Assembly: GCF_001696685.1 (NCBI RefSeq) | Contig: NZ_MBFG01000020.1 | Span: forward strand, 1-27,832 | Reading direction: 5' to 3' | Source of the DNA: Nosocomiicoccus ampullae | Lineage (GTDB): Bacteria; Bacillota; Bacilli; Staphylococcales; Salinicoccaceae | Length of the DNA: 27,832 bases | Notes under the pieces: model-generated | What the model was told of the DNA's origin: nothing | The model's database searches: none | What the model saw: the letters and a program-made list of their open reading frames with translations, nothing else | Part shown: one piece after another, positions 17,962 through 25,947 of the stretch | How positions within the stretch are numbered: position 1 is the first letter of the stretch | How the letters are laid out: every line of letters starts with the position of its first letter | Program-made: the position numbers and the translations under genes

Positions 17962-19266
17962 TTAGTGTAAAATTTTATCTTCAATCACTTCTACGAGTAA
18001 GTTTTTAACACTTTCAATCGGTAAGCTAACAACAACTGGTGCTAAGAATCCGTGGATAACTAAGCGTTCTGCTTCTTCACGCTTAAGCCCTCTACTCATT
18101 AAGTAGAAGAGTTGTAGTTCATCCACACGACCAGCTGATGCTGCGTGTCCTGCTTCCACTTCATCTTCGTCGATTAATAGAATTGGGTTCGCGTCACCAC
18201 GTGCTTTACCGTCAAGCATTAATACGCGAGATTCTTGTTGAGCGTTGGAGTTCGTCGCACCTTTTTTGATGTGACCAATCCCGTTAAATACGCTGTTTGC
18301 GTTCTCTTTCATTACACCGTGTTTTAAGATGTTTCCGTACGTATTTTTACCGTAGTGAATAACTTCTGTCGTGAAGTTTAAGATTTGTTGTCCACGACCA
18401 ATTGTAACGATTTTAACTTCTGATTCTGAGTTATCACCGTTTAAGTACGTCGTGTTATCGTAAATGACGTTTGAGTCACTCATTAGACCGAGTGCCCAGT
18501 CGATTTCAGCATCACGACTTGTTACACCGCGACGTACGACATATCCTGTAAGATCTTTTGCTAAGAAGTCTACTGCACCGTAGTTAATTTTTGCGTTATC
18601 TTTTGCAAGCACTTCACTTACAACGTTTAACTGTCCATTCGCTGATTCTAAGTTCGTGACATAGTTTTCTACATAAGTTACTTCAGAACCTTCATCTGCA
18701 ACGAGTAATACGTGGTTATATAACGATGCATTTTCATCATCGTGGTAAAACACGACTTGAATTGGCGCTTCAACTTTTACGTTTTTCGGTACGTAGATGA
18801 AGACCCCACCGTTTAACATCGCTTGGTGGTAAGCTGTCAGTTTGTTTTCATCGACAGCTACACCTTCAGTCATAAAGTACTTTTCAACTAAGTCTTTATG
18901 ATTTTCTGATGCTGTAAATATATCTTCAACAATAACACCTTGAGACTTTAATGACTCAGATAATTCTACAAATGCTTTCGTGTTATTGTGTTGCACGTAT
19001 AAGTTTTCTACATTCTCTACTTCTACAACTTCTTTTACTTTTTCAGGTAAATCAGAAATTGAATCAAACGTTGAACTTTCCGTAAATGGTTGCTCAACTG
19101 TAAAAAAGTCCCAGTTATAAATACGTGTTTTGTCTGGTTTTATCATGTCTAAACGATCGATTAAATCTAGTGCTTCTTTTCTTTTATTTGTAAAGAACTC
19201 TGTCACACCATTTTGTTCTGCGTCGTTTAAGACTTTTTCTTTATCTAAAACGAATTCGTTAGCCAT
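17962..19266 (-). CDS. sufD: SufD, SUFBCD complex subunit
   Basis: This 434-residue SufB paralogue forms the SufB-SufD heterodimer with the SufC ATPase. The N-terminal half is divergent and helical. The C-terminal half has the beta-helix and the conserved EDEVEAGHAASAGRVDELQL, then FYLMSRGLKREEAERLVIHG. Its role is cluster assembly and iron entry. An AGGAGG site precedes the ATG (start 19266). It lies 17 bp after sufC. Confidence 0.96.
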   Translation of the reverse strand: MANEFVLDKEKVLNDAEQNGVTEFFTNKRKEALDLIDRLDMIKPDKTRIYNWDFFTVEQPFTESSTFDSISDLPEKVKEVVEVENVENLYVQHNNTKAFVELSESLKSQGVIVEDIFTASENHKDLVEKYFMTEGVAVDENKLTAYHQAMLNGGVFIYVPKNVKVEAPIQVVFYHDDENASLYNHVLLVADEGSEVTYVENYVTNLESANGQLNVVSEVLAKDNAKINYGAVDFLAKDLTGYVVRRGVTSRDAEIDWALGLMSDSNVIYDNTTYLNGDNSESEVKIVTIGRGQQILNFTTEVIHYGKNTYGNILKHGVMKENANSVFNGIGHIKKGATNSNAQQESRVLMLDGKARGDANPILLIDEDEVEAGHAASAGRVDELQLFYLMSRGLKREEAERLVIHGFLAPVVVSLPIESVKNLLVEVIEDKILH

Positions 19267-19283
19267 TACAGTTCCTCCTGATA

Positions 19284-20066
19284 TTATTCTACTGCGTCTA
19301 CTGTTTCGTCTTCAATTCCGAGTTCTTGTTTAATCCACTCGTAACCTTCGTTCTCAAGACGTTCTGCAAGTTCTTTTCCGCCTGATTTTACTACTCTACC
19401 TTGCATCATTACGTGTACGAAGTCAGGTTCGATGTAGTTTAATAAGCGTTGATAGTGCGTGATAATTAATGAACCGAAGCTAGGTCCACGCAGTTCGTTA
19501 ATACCTTTAGAAACAACTTGTAACGCGTCGATATCTAGACCAGAGTCAATCTCGTCTAAGATTGCGAATTTAGGTTCTAACATCATGAGTTGTAAAATCT
19601 CGTTACGTTTTTTCTCCCCACCAGAGAACCCTTCGTTTAAGTAACGCGTTGCCATATCTGGATCCATTTCTAAGAAATCCATGTTTTTATCTAGTTTTTT
19701 AATAAATTGCATTAAGTTAATCTCGTCGCCCTCTTCACGGCTTGAGTTAATAGCTGAACGTAAGAAATCTGAGTTTGTTACACCCGAAATTTCTGACGGA
19801 TACTGCATCGCTAGGAATAAACCAGCGTGCGCACGCTCGTCAACTTCCATTTCCAGTACGTTTTCACCATCAAGTAAAACTTCACCTTGCGTTACATCGT
19901 ATGCAGGGTGTCCCATAATCGCTTGAGCGAGTGTAGATTTACCCGTACCGTTAGGTCCCATTACAGCGTGAATCTCACCTTGTTTAAGTGTAAGATTTAA
20001 ACCTTTAAGTATTTTCTTGCCATCAATTTCGACATGTAAGTCTTTAATTTCTAAAACAGAAGTCAT
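19284..20066 (-). CDS. sufC: SufC, ABC-type ATPase of the SUF complex
   Basis: This 260-residue soluble ABC ATPase energises SufBCD cluster assembly. Walker A (GPNGTGKS, residues 37-44), signature SGGEKKRNE, Walker B (FAILDEIDSGLD) and the H-loop (LIITHYQRLL) are intact. I chose the ATG at 20066, with GGAGG 8 nt upstream, over an in-frame TTG at 20081 that overlaps the ribosome binding site itself. It is the first gene of the suf operon, behind a 5' region with a TTGACT box and an inverted repeat. Confidence 0.97.
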   Translation of the reverse strand: MTSVLEIKDLHVEIDGKKILKGLNLTLKQGEIHAVMGPNGTGKSTLAQAIMGHPAYDVTQGEVLLDGENVLEMEVDERAHAGLFLAMQYPSEISGVTNSDFLRSAINSSREEGDEINLMQFIKKLDKNMDFLEMDPDMATRYLNEGFSGGEKKRNEILQLMMLEPKFAILDEIDSGLDIDALQVVSKGINELRGPSFGSLIITHYQRLLNYIEPDFVHVMMQGRVVKSGGKELAERLENEGYEWIKQELGIEDETVDAVE

Positions 20067-20106
20067 CCGATAATCCTCCAATTAGATAGAATTTATTTTC
20101 CATATA

Positions 20107-20137
20107 ATAGTTTATAATAGTTCTAAACTATAGTCAA
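20107..20137 (-). promoter_or_regulatory. Likely suf operon promoter with overlapping inverted repeats
   Basis: On the minus strand TTGACT (20132-20137) is followed after 15 bp by TATAAA (20111-20116), a usable but short-spaced promoter 45 bp upstream of sufC. ATAGTTTA (20124-20131) and TAAACTAT (20107-20114) form an 8-bp dyad between the boxes. An inner dyad ATAGTT/AACTAT overlaps it. The position suits an operator for a cluster- or iron-responsive regulator, but no known site is recognised. Confidence 0.45.
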
Positions 20138-20242
20138 AGTTTCCCATGACCATAATGACTTTAGTATAACGTAAAACAACGGATATTTGTAGTGTTATAC
20201 ATTGTGATAATCGAATTTTAGAATTGAGAATAAAAATCAGGT

Positions 20243-20377
20243 AAATGATGAAGAACTGGTAGGTAACTTGGTGATTTTCGTTGGAGTTTTGATGTGTTTT
20301 TATTTCTGAAGAGTCTTAGTTTTTTCTCGGAATTATAATAATCAAATTTCAGGTCGCTGAGACGTTTTTTGTTAATT
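20243..20377 (+). repeat. Degenerate, internally deleted copy of the multi-hairpin repeat
   Basis: The head (GATGAAGAACTGG) and the T-rich GTGTTTTTAT segment are recognisable. The sequence then jumps to the second dyad (TCAAATTTCAGGTCGC ... TTTTTTGTTAATTA) and directly into the next unit. Dyads 1, 3 and 4 are missing, giving about 135 bp instead of 265. Confidence 0.7.
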
Positions 20378-20642
20378 AAGATGAAGAACCTCGTGGTAAT
20401 TTGAATTTCGGTAGGTTTAAAGTGTCGTTTTATCCCAAGGGAGTAATAAAGCTGCTTCTCAAAATTATATCTAACAAAAATTTCGCGATTTTGTTAGATA
20501 TCTCGATATAATTAACAAATTTCAAGACGCCACCTCGGTTTTTGTTAATTATATTTTTTTATCTAACAAAAACAGCACTGAATCCCAAGTTTTTGTTAAT
20601 TATCCGGATATATTTAACACATTCAACAATTTTTTGTTAATT
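20378..20642 (+). repeat. Multi-hairpin intergenic repeat, locus 3 full unit
   Basis: The full unit is 265 bp from AAGATGAAGAACC to the next AAGATGAAAAAC. Dyads lie at 20472-20496, 20512-20548, 20564-20598 and 20614-20640, with 15-nt linkers throughout. Dyad 1 extends to a perfect 13-bp stem (ATATCTAACAAAA with TTTTGTTAGATAT), including a T-to-C change that restores pairing relative to locus 2. Dyad 2 extends to AATTAACAAA/TTTGTTAATT. It lies between the suf promoter and the DUF4870 gene end. Confidence 0.9.
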
Positions 20643-20720
20643 AAGATGAAAAACAGGCGAAAGATCAATTATCGTATACGGTAGACACCGACACAGCTCA
20701 CTCACCCTCCACACGAAAAA

Positions 20721-20744
20721 ACACACGTGCTTAGGCACATGCGT
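20721..20744 (-). terminator. Terminator of the DUF4870 gene
   Basis: On the minus strand ACGCATGTGC and GCACGTGTGT pair over 10 bp (two G-U pairs) with a 4-nt loop, followed by a T run (TTTTTTCG). It lies 5 bases past the stop codon. Confidence 0.8.
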
Positions 20745-20749
20745 TTTCC

Positions 20750-21112
20750 TTATTTAATGAATCGAATTGTTAGTGGTGGAAGATATCTTTCACCGTTTGA
20801 TGATTTAATCGCTCCAATAATCGTGAATACTACAACCATGACTAATATAATAGGTGTCGTAATAAAGCCGATGAGAACTACAGTTAATATCGAAGAAACA
20901 AATAAATAGATTGAATACGAAATCGAGAAGTTTAGTACGTCAGCTAGTGCAGCACCCGTTTCTGGATCGTCGTCTTTCTTAACTGCCCATATAATTAACG
21001 GCGCAATGAATGCTGATACAAATAATGATAAGTACGATAGCATGACGATTTGTCCGTCAAACACAGGGCGTGTTTCATATGTGTATTCTGAATTACGTTC
21101 AAATTCATCCAT
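20750..21112 (-). CDS. DUF4870 (Tic20-like) small membrane protein
   Basis: This 120-residue protein has a charged N-terminal tail of about 20 residues followed by three to four membrane spans. The segments MLSYLSLFVSAFIAPLIIWA and ADVLNFSISYSIYLF match DUF4870, which resembles Tic20. Molecular function is unknown. A GGAGG site precedes the ATG. It is a single-gene unit with its own terminator, between repeat locus 3 and the met operon. Confidence 0.85.
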   Translation of the reverse strand: MDEFERNSEYTYETRPVFDGQIVMLSYLSLFVSAFIAPLIIWAVKKDDDPETGAALADVLNFSISYSIYLFVSSILTVVLIGFITTPIILVMVVVFTIIGAIKSSNGERYLPPLTIRFIK

Positions 21113-21221
21113 TTAGATTACCTCCAGTAAATTCTTGATATGTAAATATACCCAGCTATCGAACAAATATAAACTTACTCTTTAATAAAAATATAAAAAA
21201 TTCGTCTCTCCACACAAAAAA

Positions 21222-21242
21222 ACACGACTTAAAAAGCCGTGT
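21222..21242 (-). terminator. Terminator of the metNIQ operon
   Basis: On the minus strand ACACGGCTT and AAGTCGTGT form a 9-bp stem (one G-U pair) with a TTT loop, followed by seven T. It lies 9 bases past the metQ stop. Confidence 0.85.
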
Positions 21243-21251
21243 CTCTTCTCA

Positions 21252-22055
21252 TTATTCCGCTGGAATGACTGCACCGTCATAATTTCCGTCGATGAATTTT
21301 TTGATTTCTTCACTTTGTAATACTTCTACAAGTGTTTTTAAGTTTTCGTTATCTTTGTCTGCGCTTCTTACAATTACAACGTTTACGTAGTCTGAGTCAG
21401 CCGCTTCAAGTTCGATTGCATCTTCTTTTGGTGATAATCCTGAGTCAATCGCGTAGTTTGCGTTGATAAAGAACACATCACCTTCGTTATTTTCGTATGC
21501 TTTGACCATGATTTCTGGTGCTGTTTTGTTGTCGAATACGAAGTTATGTGGGTTGTCTTCGATATCGTCGATTGTTGCTTCGATTGGGTCAACACCGTCT
21601 TTTAATGTAATTAAACCGTGGTCGACGAAGAATTTAAGGATACGTCCTTCATCTGGCACGTTGTTTGAAAGCATAATTTTTGCTCCGTCTGGTAATTCTT
21701 CTAATGATTTATAATCGTTAGAATATACACCGATAGGCTCTAAGTGAACGGCTCCGATGTTTTCAAAGTCGAATCCTTCTTTTAATAAGTTGTTAAAGTA
21801 TGGAATGTGTGCGAAGAATGTTGCATCTGCATCTTCACTGTCTAACATTTGGTTTGGTGTGTTGTAGTCGTTCACGACTTTAATGTCGAGATCGATTCCT
21901 TTTTCTTCTAATAATGGTTTTGCTTCTTCTAAAATTTCAGCGTGTGGTACTGGTGTCGCAACGACTGTTAATTTTTCGTTTGCTTCTTTTCCGCCACCAC
22001 ATGCAGCGAGTACTACTGTTAGTAATAATGTAAATGCAAATAATATTCTTTTCAT
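21252..22055 (-). CDS. metQ: Methionine-binding lipoprotein MetQ
   Basis: This 267-residue extracytoplasmic lipoprotein is the substrate receptor of the D/L-methionine ABC importer. The signal peptide ends in the lipobox LAAC with C19 as the lipidated residue. The NlpA/MetQ fold follows, with LTVVATPVPHAEILE, ATFFAHIPYFNNLL and the HLEPIGVYS segment. It is the last gene of metN-metI-metQ, 14 bp after metI, with a terminator behind it. Control by the SAM-I riboswitch at 23863-23970 supports methionine as substrate over other NlpA-family ligands. Confidence 0.95.
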   Translation of the reverse strand: MKRILFAFTLLLTVVLAACGGGKEANEKLTVVATPVPHAEILEEAKPLLEEKGIDLDIKVVNDYNTPNQMLDSEDADATFFAHIPYFNNLLKEGFDFENIGAVHLEPIGVYSNDYKSLEELPDGAKIMLSNNVPDEGRILKFFVDHGLITLKDGVDPIEATIDDIEDNPHNFVFDNKTAPEIMVKAYENNEGDVFFINANYAIDSGLSPKEDAIELEAADSDYVNVVIVRSADKDNENLKTLVEVLQSEEIKKFIDGNYDGAVIPAE

Positions 22056-22069
22056 AAATAAGTCTCCTC

Positions 22070-22750
22070 TTATCTTTTGTCGACTGCTTTTGATACAGTG
22101 TCTCCTATAATTTGAATGATAAAAACGATAATTAAAACAACGATTGTCGCAACGAGTGTCACGTCTGGTTGATTTCTCGTAAATCCGACCATGTATGCTA
22201 GACTTCCGAGACCTCCTGCTCCAATAACACCAGCCACTGCAGTTGAACCGACGAGCATAATCGCCGTTACTGTAATCCCTGAAATGAGTGCTGGAAGTGA
22301 TTCAGGGAGTAACACTTTCCAAATAATTTCAGTTTGCGTTGCACCCATCGACTCAGCAGCTTCAATAACGCCTTTGTCGACTTCTTTTAACGCGATCTCA
22401 ACGAGTCTCGCATAAAACGGAGACGAGCCAATTATTAACGCGGGCATCGCTCCCCATACTCCCATCATCGTTCCCATAATTGCTTTTGTGAACGGTATGA
22501 GTAATATGATTAAAATGATAAACGGAATGGCACGAAATAGGTTAACGACAAATGATGTCGCACCGTACACTGGTTTAGAGGCAATCGCCTTACCTTTTGA
22601 TGATTGAAATAAAATGACACCGAGTATAATTCCTATGACGAATGAAAATAGCGTCGCAATTCCTGTCATTGTCAGCGTTTCTATCGTCGCTTCGATTAGT
22701 GCATCGATTTTGACGTGTTCAAATCGGAACATTTCTTTTATATCGTTCAT
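22070..22750 (-). CDS. metI: Methionine ABC transporter permease MetI (MetP)
   Basis: This 226-residue membrane permease has about five spans. The ABC permease coupling motif is EAAESMGATQTEIIWKVLLP near residue 135, and the family segment STAVAGVIGAGGLGSLA follows. The start overlaps the metN stop in an ATGA arrangement (22747-22750), with GGAGG in the metN 3' end, so it is translationally coupled. In Bacillus the equivalent gene is called metP. Confidence 0.95.
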   Translation of the reverse strand: MNDIKEMFRFEHVKIDALIEATIETLTMTGIATLFSFVIGIILGVILFQSSKGKAIASKPVYGATSFVVNLFRAIPFIILIILLIPFTKAIMGTMMGVWGAMPALIIGSSPFYARLVEIALKEVDKGVIEAAESMGATQTEIIWKVLLPESLPALISGITVTAIMLVGSTAVAGVIGAGGLGSLAYMVGFTRNQPDVTLVATIVVLIIVFIIQIIGDTVSKAVDKR

Positions 22751-23766
22751 TTGATGACCTCCACTGACACATTTTCACGTTCAAACTGCTCAATAATTTT
22801 AGTTAACGTCTCACCTTGAACTTCAGTCGCAACGTATAGATGACCGTATGATTCGTCGTTTGTTTGTTTAATATTTCCTGATAAGACGTTCATGTCTAAA
22901 TCATACGTTTTAATCACTTGAGAGACGATTGGGCGGTTTGCTTTCGTACCGACAAATCCGAGTTTTAATACTGTCGAATTTGGGAAACTTTCTTTAATTG
23001 CTTTAATTTGAACGTCGACGTCTTCATCGTCTAAATCATCTTGTACAAATCGTTTTGTAACTGATGATTTTGGATTTTGGAACAATTCGATAATCGGTGC
23101 AACTTCGATGACTTTACCATTTTCCATGACGGCTGCACGGTCGCAAATTTTACGAATCACTTGCATCTCGTGTGTGATCATGACGATTGTTAACCCTAGC
23201 TCTTCGCGAATTTTTAAGAGTAAATCGAGTATTTCATCTGTCGTTTGTGGGTCTAAAGCACTCGTCGCTTCGTCACATAATAACACTTCCGGATGATTGC
23301 TAAGTGCTCTTGCGATACCGACACGCTGTTTTTGACCGCCGGATAATTCACTTGGATAGTTATGTTCTCTACCTTCTAAACCGACAAGATGAATTAACTC
23401 CGTCACACGAGCGTCCATTTCACTCTTTGATACACCTGCGATTTCAAGGGGGAGGCGAATGTTTTCATAGACTGTGCGGGACCATAACAAGTTAAAATGT
23501 TGGAAAATCATCGACACTTTTTGGCGCTTTTTACGTAATGCTTTTTTTGAAAGGGTGTTTATCGTGTCTCCACCGATTACAACGTCTCCACTTGAAAGTG
23601 TTTCTAAGCCGTTGAGCATTCGGATTAGCGTTGACTTCCCAGCTCCGGAGTATCCGATAATACCAAAAATTTCTCCTTTTTCGATATGTAACGACACATC
23701 ATCTACCGCATGGATGGTTTTCTTTTTCCCTTTAAAAACTTTAGTGACATTTTTAATATCAATCAT
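22747..23766 (-). CDS. metN: Methionine ABC transporter ATPase MetN with C-terminal NIL domain
   Basis: This is a 339-residue ATPase. The nucleotide-binding domain (1-240) has Walker A GYSGAGKS (38-45), signature LSGGQKQR, Walker B (VLLCDEATSALD) and the H-loop (MITHEM). Residues 260-339 are the NIL domain, which in E. coli MetN binds methionine and inhibits transport when methionine is abundant. Uptake is thus probably controlled twice: by RNA through the SAM-I riboswitch and by protein feedback. A GGAGG site lies 7 nt before the ATG. Confidence 0.96.
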   Translation of the reverse strand: MIDIKNVTKVFKGKKKTIHAVDDVSLHIEKGEIFGIIGYSGAGKSTLIRMLNGLETLSSGDVVIGGDTINTLSKKALRKKRQKVSMIFQHFNLLWSRTVYENIRLPLEIAGVSKSEMDARVTELIHLVGLEGREHNYPSELSGGQKQRVGIARALSNHPEVLLCDEATSALDPQTTDEILDLLLKIREELGLTIVMITHEMQVIRKICDRAAVMENGKVIEVAPIIELFQNPKSSVTKRFVQDDLDDEDVDVQIKAIKESFPNSTVLKLGFVGTKANRPIVSQVIKTYDLDMNVLSGNIKQTNDESYGHLYVATEVQGETLTKIIEQFERENVSVEVIK

Positions 23767-23815
23767 CGCTTTGCCTCCAGTTATATCCGCTTAATAATTC
23801 TTTTTCACATGAAGA

Positions 23816-23850
23816 AAATAAAAAATGCTTACTCAAAAATGAGTAAGCAT
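23816..23850 (-). terminator. SAM-I riboswitch expression-platform terminator
   Basis: ATGCTTACTC (23825-23834) and GAGTAAGCAT (23841-23850) form a perfect 10-bp stem, followed on the minus strand by TTTTTTATTTTC. It lies between the aptamer and metN and should form when SAM is bound. Confidence 0.92.
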
Positions 23851-23862
23851 AAATAACGTTCG

Positions 23863-23970
23863 CTTTCTCATCTTCGAATGATCTTGTCATTCAGTGAATT
23901 AGCACCTTGTCTATTTAGACGGTTGCCGTGGCTTCCTTGGGCACTTCCCTCCACCACTCTGGATAAGAAT
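23863..23970 (-). ncRNA. SAM-I riboswitch (S-box)
   Basis: On the minus strand the canonical S-box landmarks appear in order: CTTATCCAGAG, GGTGGAGGGAAGTGCCC, GAAGCC, GGCAACC, GGTGCTAATTC, and the closing GATGAGAAAG that pairs with the 5' end as P1. A consensus promoter lies just upstream and a terminator hairpin downstream. It senses S-adenosylmethionine and switches off metN-metI-metQ when SAM is abundant. Confidence 0.97.
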
Positions 23971-23985
23971 TATTAAGTTTGATTT

Positions 23986-24014
23986 ATTGTAGCACTACGA
24001 ATTTTCGTTGTCAA
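23986..24014 (-). promoter_or_regulatory. Promoter of the SAM-I riboswitch and met operon
   Basis: TTGACA (24009-24014), a 17-bp spacer and TACAAT (23986-23991) form a near-consensus sigma-A promoter. The -35 box and most of the spacer lie inside the 3' end of the upstream thioredoxin gene. Confidence 0.9.
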
Positions 24015-24318
24015 CGTACTTTTTAAATATTTCGACAATTTTAGTCACCGACTCAAACGCGTACACTTCTTCTTGTAGTTTACCGTCTTTAAAGATTAAC
24101 AGCGCCGGAACGCTGTGAATTTTATATTGCTGAATAAAAGCCTCATAATAGTTTAAATCGATCTTTGTGACGTTTACGTCTATGACTTTTGTTGCGATAT
24201 TTAAAAAAGACTCTGCGAGTTTACACGTCGCACACATCGGCGTATACCCGTAGATCACTTCAACGCCGCTTCGTTTTATGATAGATGTTAGTTCTTCTTC
24301 TCTAATTTTTTGTTTCAT
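23995..24318 (-). CDS. Thioredoxin-like protein, YusE type
   Basis: This is a 107-residue single-domain thioredoxin fold with C29-A-T-C32 (GYTPMCATCKLAE) and the cis-proline strand HSVPALLIFKDGKL. It resembles Bacillus YusE, encoded in the same neighbourhood beside gcvH and the methionine ABC genes. It is probably a cytoplasmic thiol-disulfide protein with an unknown target. An AAAGGA site precedes the ATG. The gcvH terminator stem ends only 23 bp before its start, leaving no room for a promoter. Expression must come from readthrough or a promoter within gcvH. Confidence 0.87.
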   Translation of the reverse strand: MKQKIREEELTSIIKRSGVEVIYGYTPMCATCKLAESFLNIATKVIDVNVTKIDLNYYEAFIQQYKIHSVPALLIFKDGKLQEEVYAFESVTKIVEIFKKYVDNENS

Positions 24319-24336
24319 TTTTTAAATCCTTTGAAA

Positions 24337-24364
24337 GAAAAAACTCTAGACATCGTCTAGAGTT
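24337..24364 (-). terminator. Terminator after gcvH
   Basis: AACTCTAGAC (24342-24351) and GTCTAGAGTT (24355-24364) form a perfect 10-bp stem with a 3-nt loop, followed by T-rich sequence on the minus strand. The thioredoxin gene starts immediately behind it. Confidence 0.87.
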
Positions 24365-24374
24365 CTTACATAAA

Positions 24375-24755
24375 TTATTGTCCTGTCATTTCGTCGTAAG
24401 CTGCTGCATCCATTAACTCATCAAGTTCTGATGCATCTCTAAGCTTAACTTTTAACATCCAAGCTTCTTCGTATGGTGATTCGTTTACTAACTCAGGGCT
24501 GTCTTCGAGCTCTTCGTTTACTTCAAGTACTTCACCAGAAACTGGCGCATATAATTCAGATACTGTTTTTACAGATTCTACTGAACCGAAGTCGTCACCT
24601 TTTGCGATTTCGTCTCCTTCTTCAGGAAGCTCAACGAAAACGATGTCTCCTAATTCTGACTGTGCGAACTCAGTAATACCAATAGTTACTGTATCTCTGT
24701 CAACTTTTACCCACTCATGATCTTCTGAATACTTTAAGTTGTTTGGTGTTGCCAA
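24375..24755 (-). CDS. gcvH: Glycine cleavage system H protein
   Basis: This 126-residue lipoyl-carrier protein has its lipoylated lysine at K63 ([19 protein letters not shown]). In Bacillus and Staphylococcus, GcvH also serves as the platform on which octanoyl/lipoyl groups are assembled before transfer to the 2-oxoacid dehydrogenases, which links it to lipA at 2796-3716. The gene starts with TTG (24753-24755), supported by AGGGGG 8 nt upstream. It has its own promoter and terminator. None of the other glycine-cleavage genes is in the window. Confidence 0.96.
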   Translation of the reverse strand: MATPNNLKYSEDHEWVKVDRDTVTIGITEFAQSELGDIVFVELPEEGDEIAKGDDFGSVESVKTVSELYAPVSGEVLEVNEELEDSPELVNESPYEEAWMLKVKLRDASELDELMDAAAYDEMTGQ

Positions 24756-24792
24756 AACAAAAACCCCCTAGTAATGAATAATTAATAATTGT

Positions 24793-24821
24793 ATTATCTC
24801 ACATAACTAACATATAGACAA
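24793..24821 (-). promoter_or_regulatory. Promoter of gcvH
   Basis: TTGTCT (24816-24821) and GATAAT (24793-24798) have a 17-bp spacer, about 38 bp upstream of the TTG start. Confidence 0.7.
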
Positions 24822-24835
24822 ATTAAATCAGAATG

Positions 24836-25195
24836 TTAATCATTTAAAACTGCGTCATATTGTTCTTCCTTAAATCCTAAAACGACAGCACTCTCTGTAA
24901 CGAGCATCGGACGCTTGATAAGCATGCCATCACTCGACAGTAATTCAATTTTTTCATCGAATGACATCGTATCTAACTTTTCTTTTAAGCCGAGATCTTT
25001 AAATACTTTACCTCGCGTATTAAAAAAGTCATCGATTTCGTAATTATCTGCTTTACTAACGATGTCTTTTAACTCGTATTCTGACGGTGGTTCTTCTACC
25101 ATATCAATGACTTCTAAATTGATTCCTTTATCTTCTAAATACTTTTTACCTTTACGACATGTTGTACATTTCTTGTACTCGTAATATTTATTCAT
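24836..25195 (-). CDS. ArsC/Spx-family protein, YusI-like
   Basis: This 119-residue thioredoxin-fold protein belongs to the arsenate-reductase-like ArsC/Spx family, with C10-T-T-C13 (YKKCTTCRKGKKYL) and the C-terminal LIKRPMLVTESAVVLGF. It lacks the features needed to call it Spx itself (the RNA-polymerase-binding regulator is usually about 131 residues). It matches Bacillus YusI, next to gcvH. Its role is unknown; an arsenic function is unlikely without ars neighbours. The start overlaps the end of aroD by 8 nt, so the two are co-transcribed. Confidence 0.85.
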   Translation of the reverse strand: MNKYYEYKKCTTCRKGKKYLEDKGINLEVIDMVEEPPSEYELKDIVSKADNYEIDDFFNTRGKVFKDLGLKEKLDTMSFDEKIELLSSDGMLIKRPMLVTESAVVLGFKEEQYDAVLND

Positions 25196-25874
25196 TATGC
25201 TGATATACCTCTCTTAGCATTTTTATTTCCACTTGGCCGGGTGCTTGTGGCGTCTTTAAACATCCGTAAGTGAACGCTGAATTGTACGGTGCTTTTGCGA
25301 CGCGTGTTATTTTACCCCTTTCCCCCATCGCGATGATAATAATCATATTTCCGTACTTTTCTTTATTTTGTTTTAACAATTCAAAGAGTAATTCGACATC
25401 TTCATTATTTGTTGGCATATACGCGACTTTACAATAGTCCGCAAATGATTCATACATTCCATCGATAATCGACTGTATTGTTTTTTTATTTGGCGTTTTT
25501 AGAAAATCATGATGACTAAACAGTACATCGATACCACGAGATTTGACGTGTGAAATAAACGCAGCCTCTCTATAACTATTGTACTGAATGTCGAGAATAT
25601 CTAACGGGGCATGCGCTGAAATGTACTTAATATGTGACACGTAATCATCGTCACTACCATATCCACCTTCACTTTCCGTACGATATGTATACAAAATACG
25701 TTTATTTAATTCTCTTAACCCATAAAGTGCATCGATGATTTCTTCATCGTCCTCAAAATAATCGCCGCGAAATTCTAAAATGTCGAAATCATCTCGTGCG
25801 TGATGTAAGTCCTTTAACTCTTGTTGAAGTTCCGTCAAATTACGACTGCTTAACGTGACGACAATTTCCGTCAT
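25188..25874 (-). CDS. aroD: 3-dehydroquinate dehydratase, type I
   Basis: This 228-residue class I dehydroquinase catalyses the third step of the shikimate pathway through a Schiff base. The catalytic lysine is K149 (CKVAYMP) and the catalytic histidine H122 (FSHHDF), spaced 27 residues apart as in the E. coli enzyme. Other family parts are ILEFRGDYF, LYTYRTESEGGYG (substrate-binding arginine) and the C-terminal TPQAPGQ loop. It is co-transcribed with the ArsC-like gene and divergent from the lipoprotein gene. The ribosome binding site is weak (GAGAGTGG). Confidence 0.94.
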   Translation of the reverse strand: MTEIVVTLSSRNLTELQQELKDLHHARDDFDILEFRGDYFEDDEEIIDALYGLRELNKRILYTYRTESEGGYGSDDDYVSHIKYISAHAPLDILDIQYNSYREAAFISHVKSRGIDVLFSHHDFLKTPNKKTIQSIIDGMYESFADYCKVAYMPTNNEDVELLFELLKQNKEKYGNMIIIIAMGERGKITRVAKAPYNSAFTYGCLKTPQAPGQVEIKMLREVYQHNE

Positions 25875-25888
25875 ACTACCACTCTCAT

Positions 25889-25917
25889 TTGTTTCTCATT
25901 TAAAAGAATGATACCAT
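25889..25917 (+). promoter_or_regulatory. Promoter of the DUF4352 lipoprotein gene
   Basis: TTGTTT (25889-25894), a 17-bp spacer and TACCAT (25912-25917) lie 30 bp before the start codon in the divergent gap with aroD. Confidence 0.5.
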
Positions 25918-25947
25918 ATTTTTAAACATTTAACGATAGGAGACGCT

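Noticed and set aside
24473..24676. Plus-strand ORF opposite gcvH
   Set aside because: It is a shadow of the highly biased gcvH codons, with no start signals or domain.
24836..25195. Arsenate reductase or Spx regulator
   Set aside because: No ars genes are nearby, and the length and gene context match the YusI-type ArsC-like family rather than Spx.
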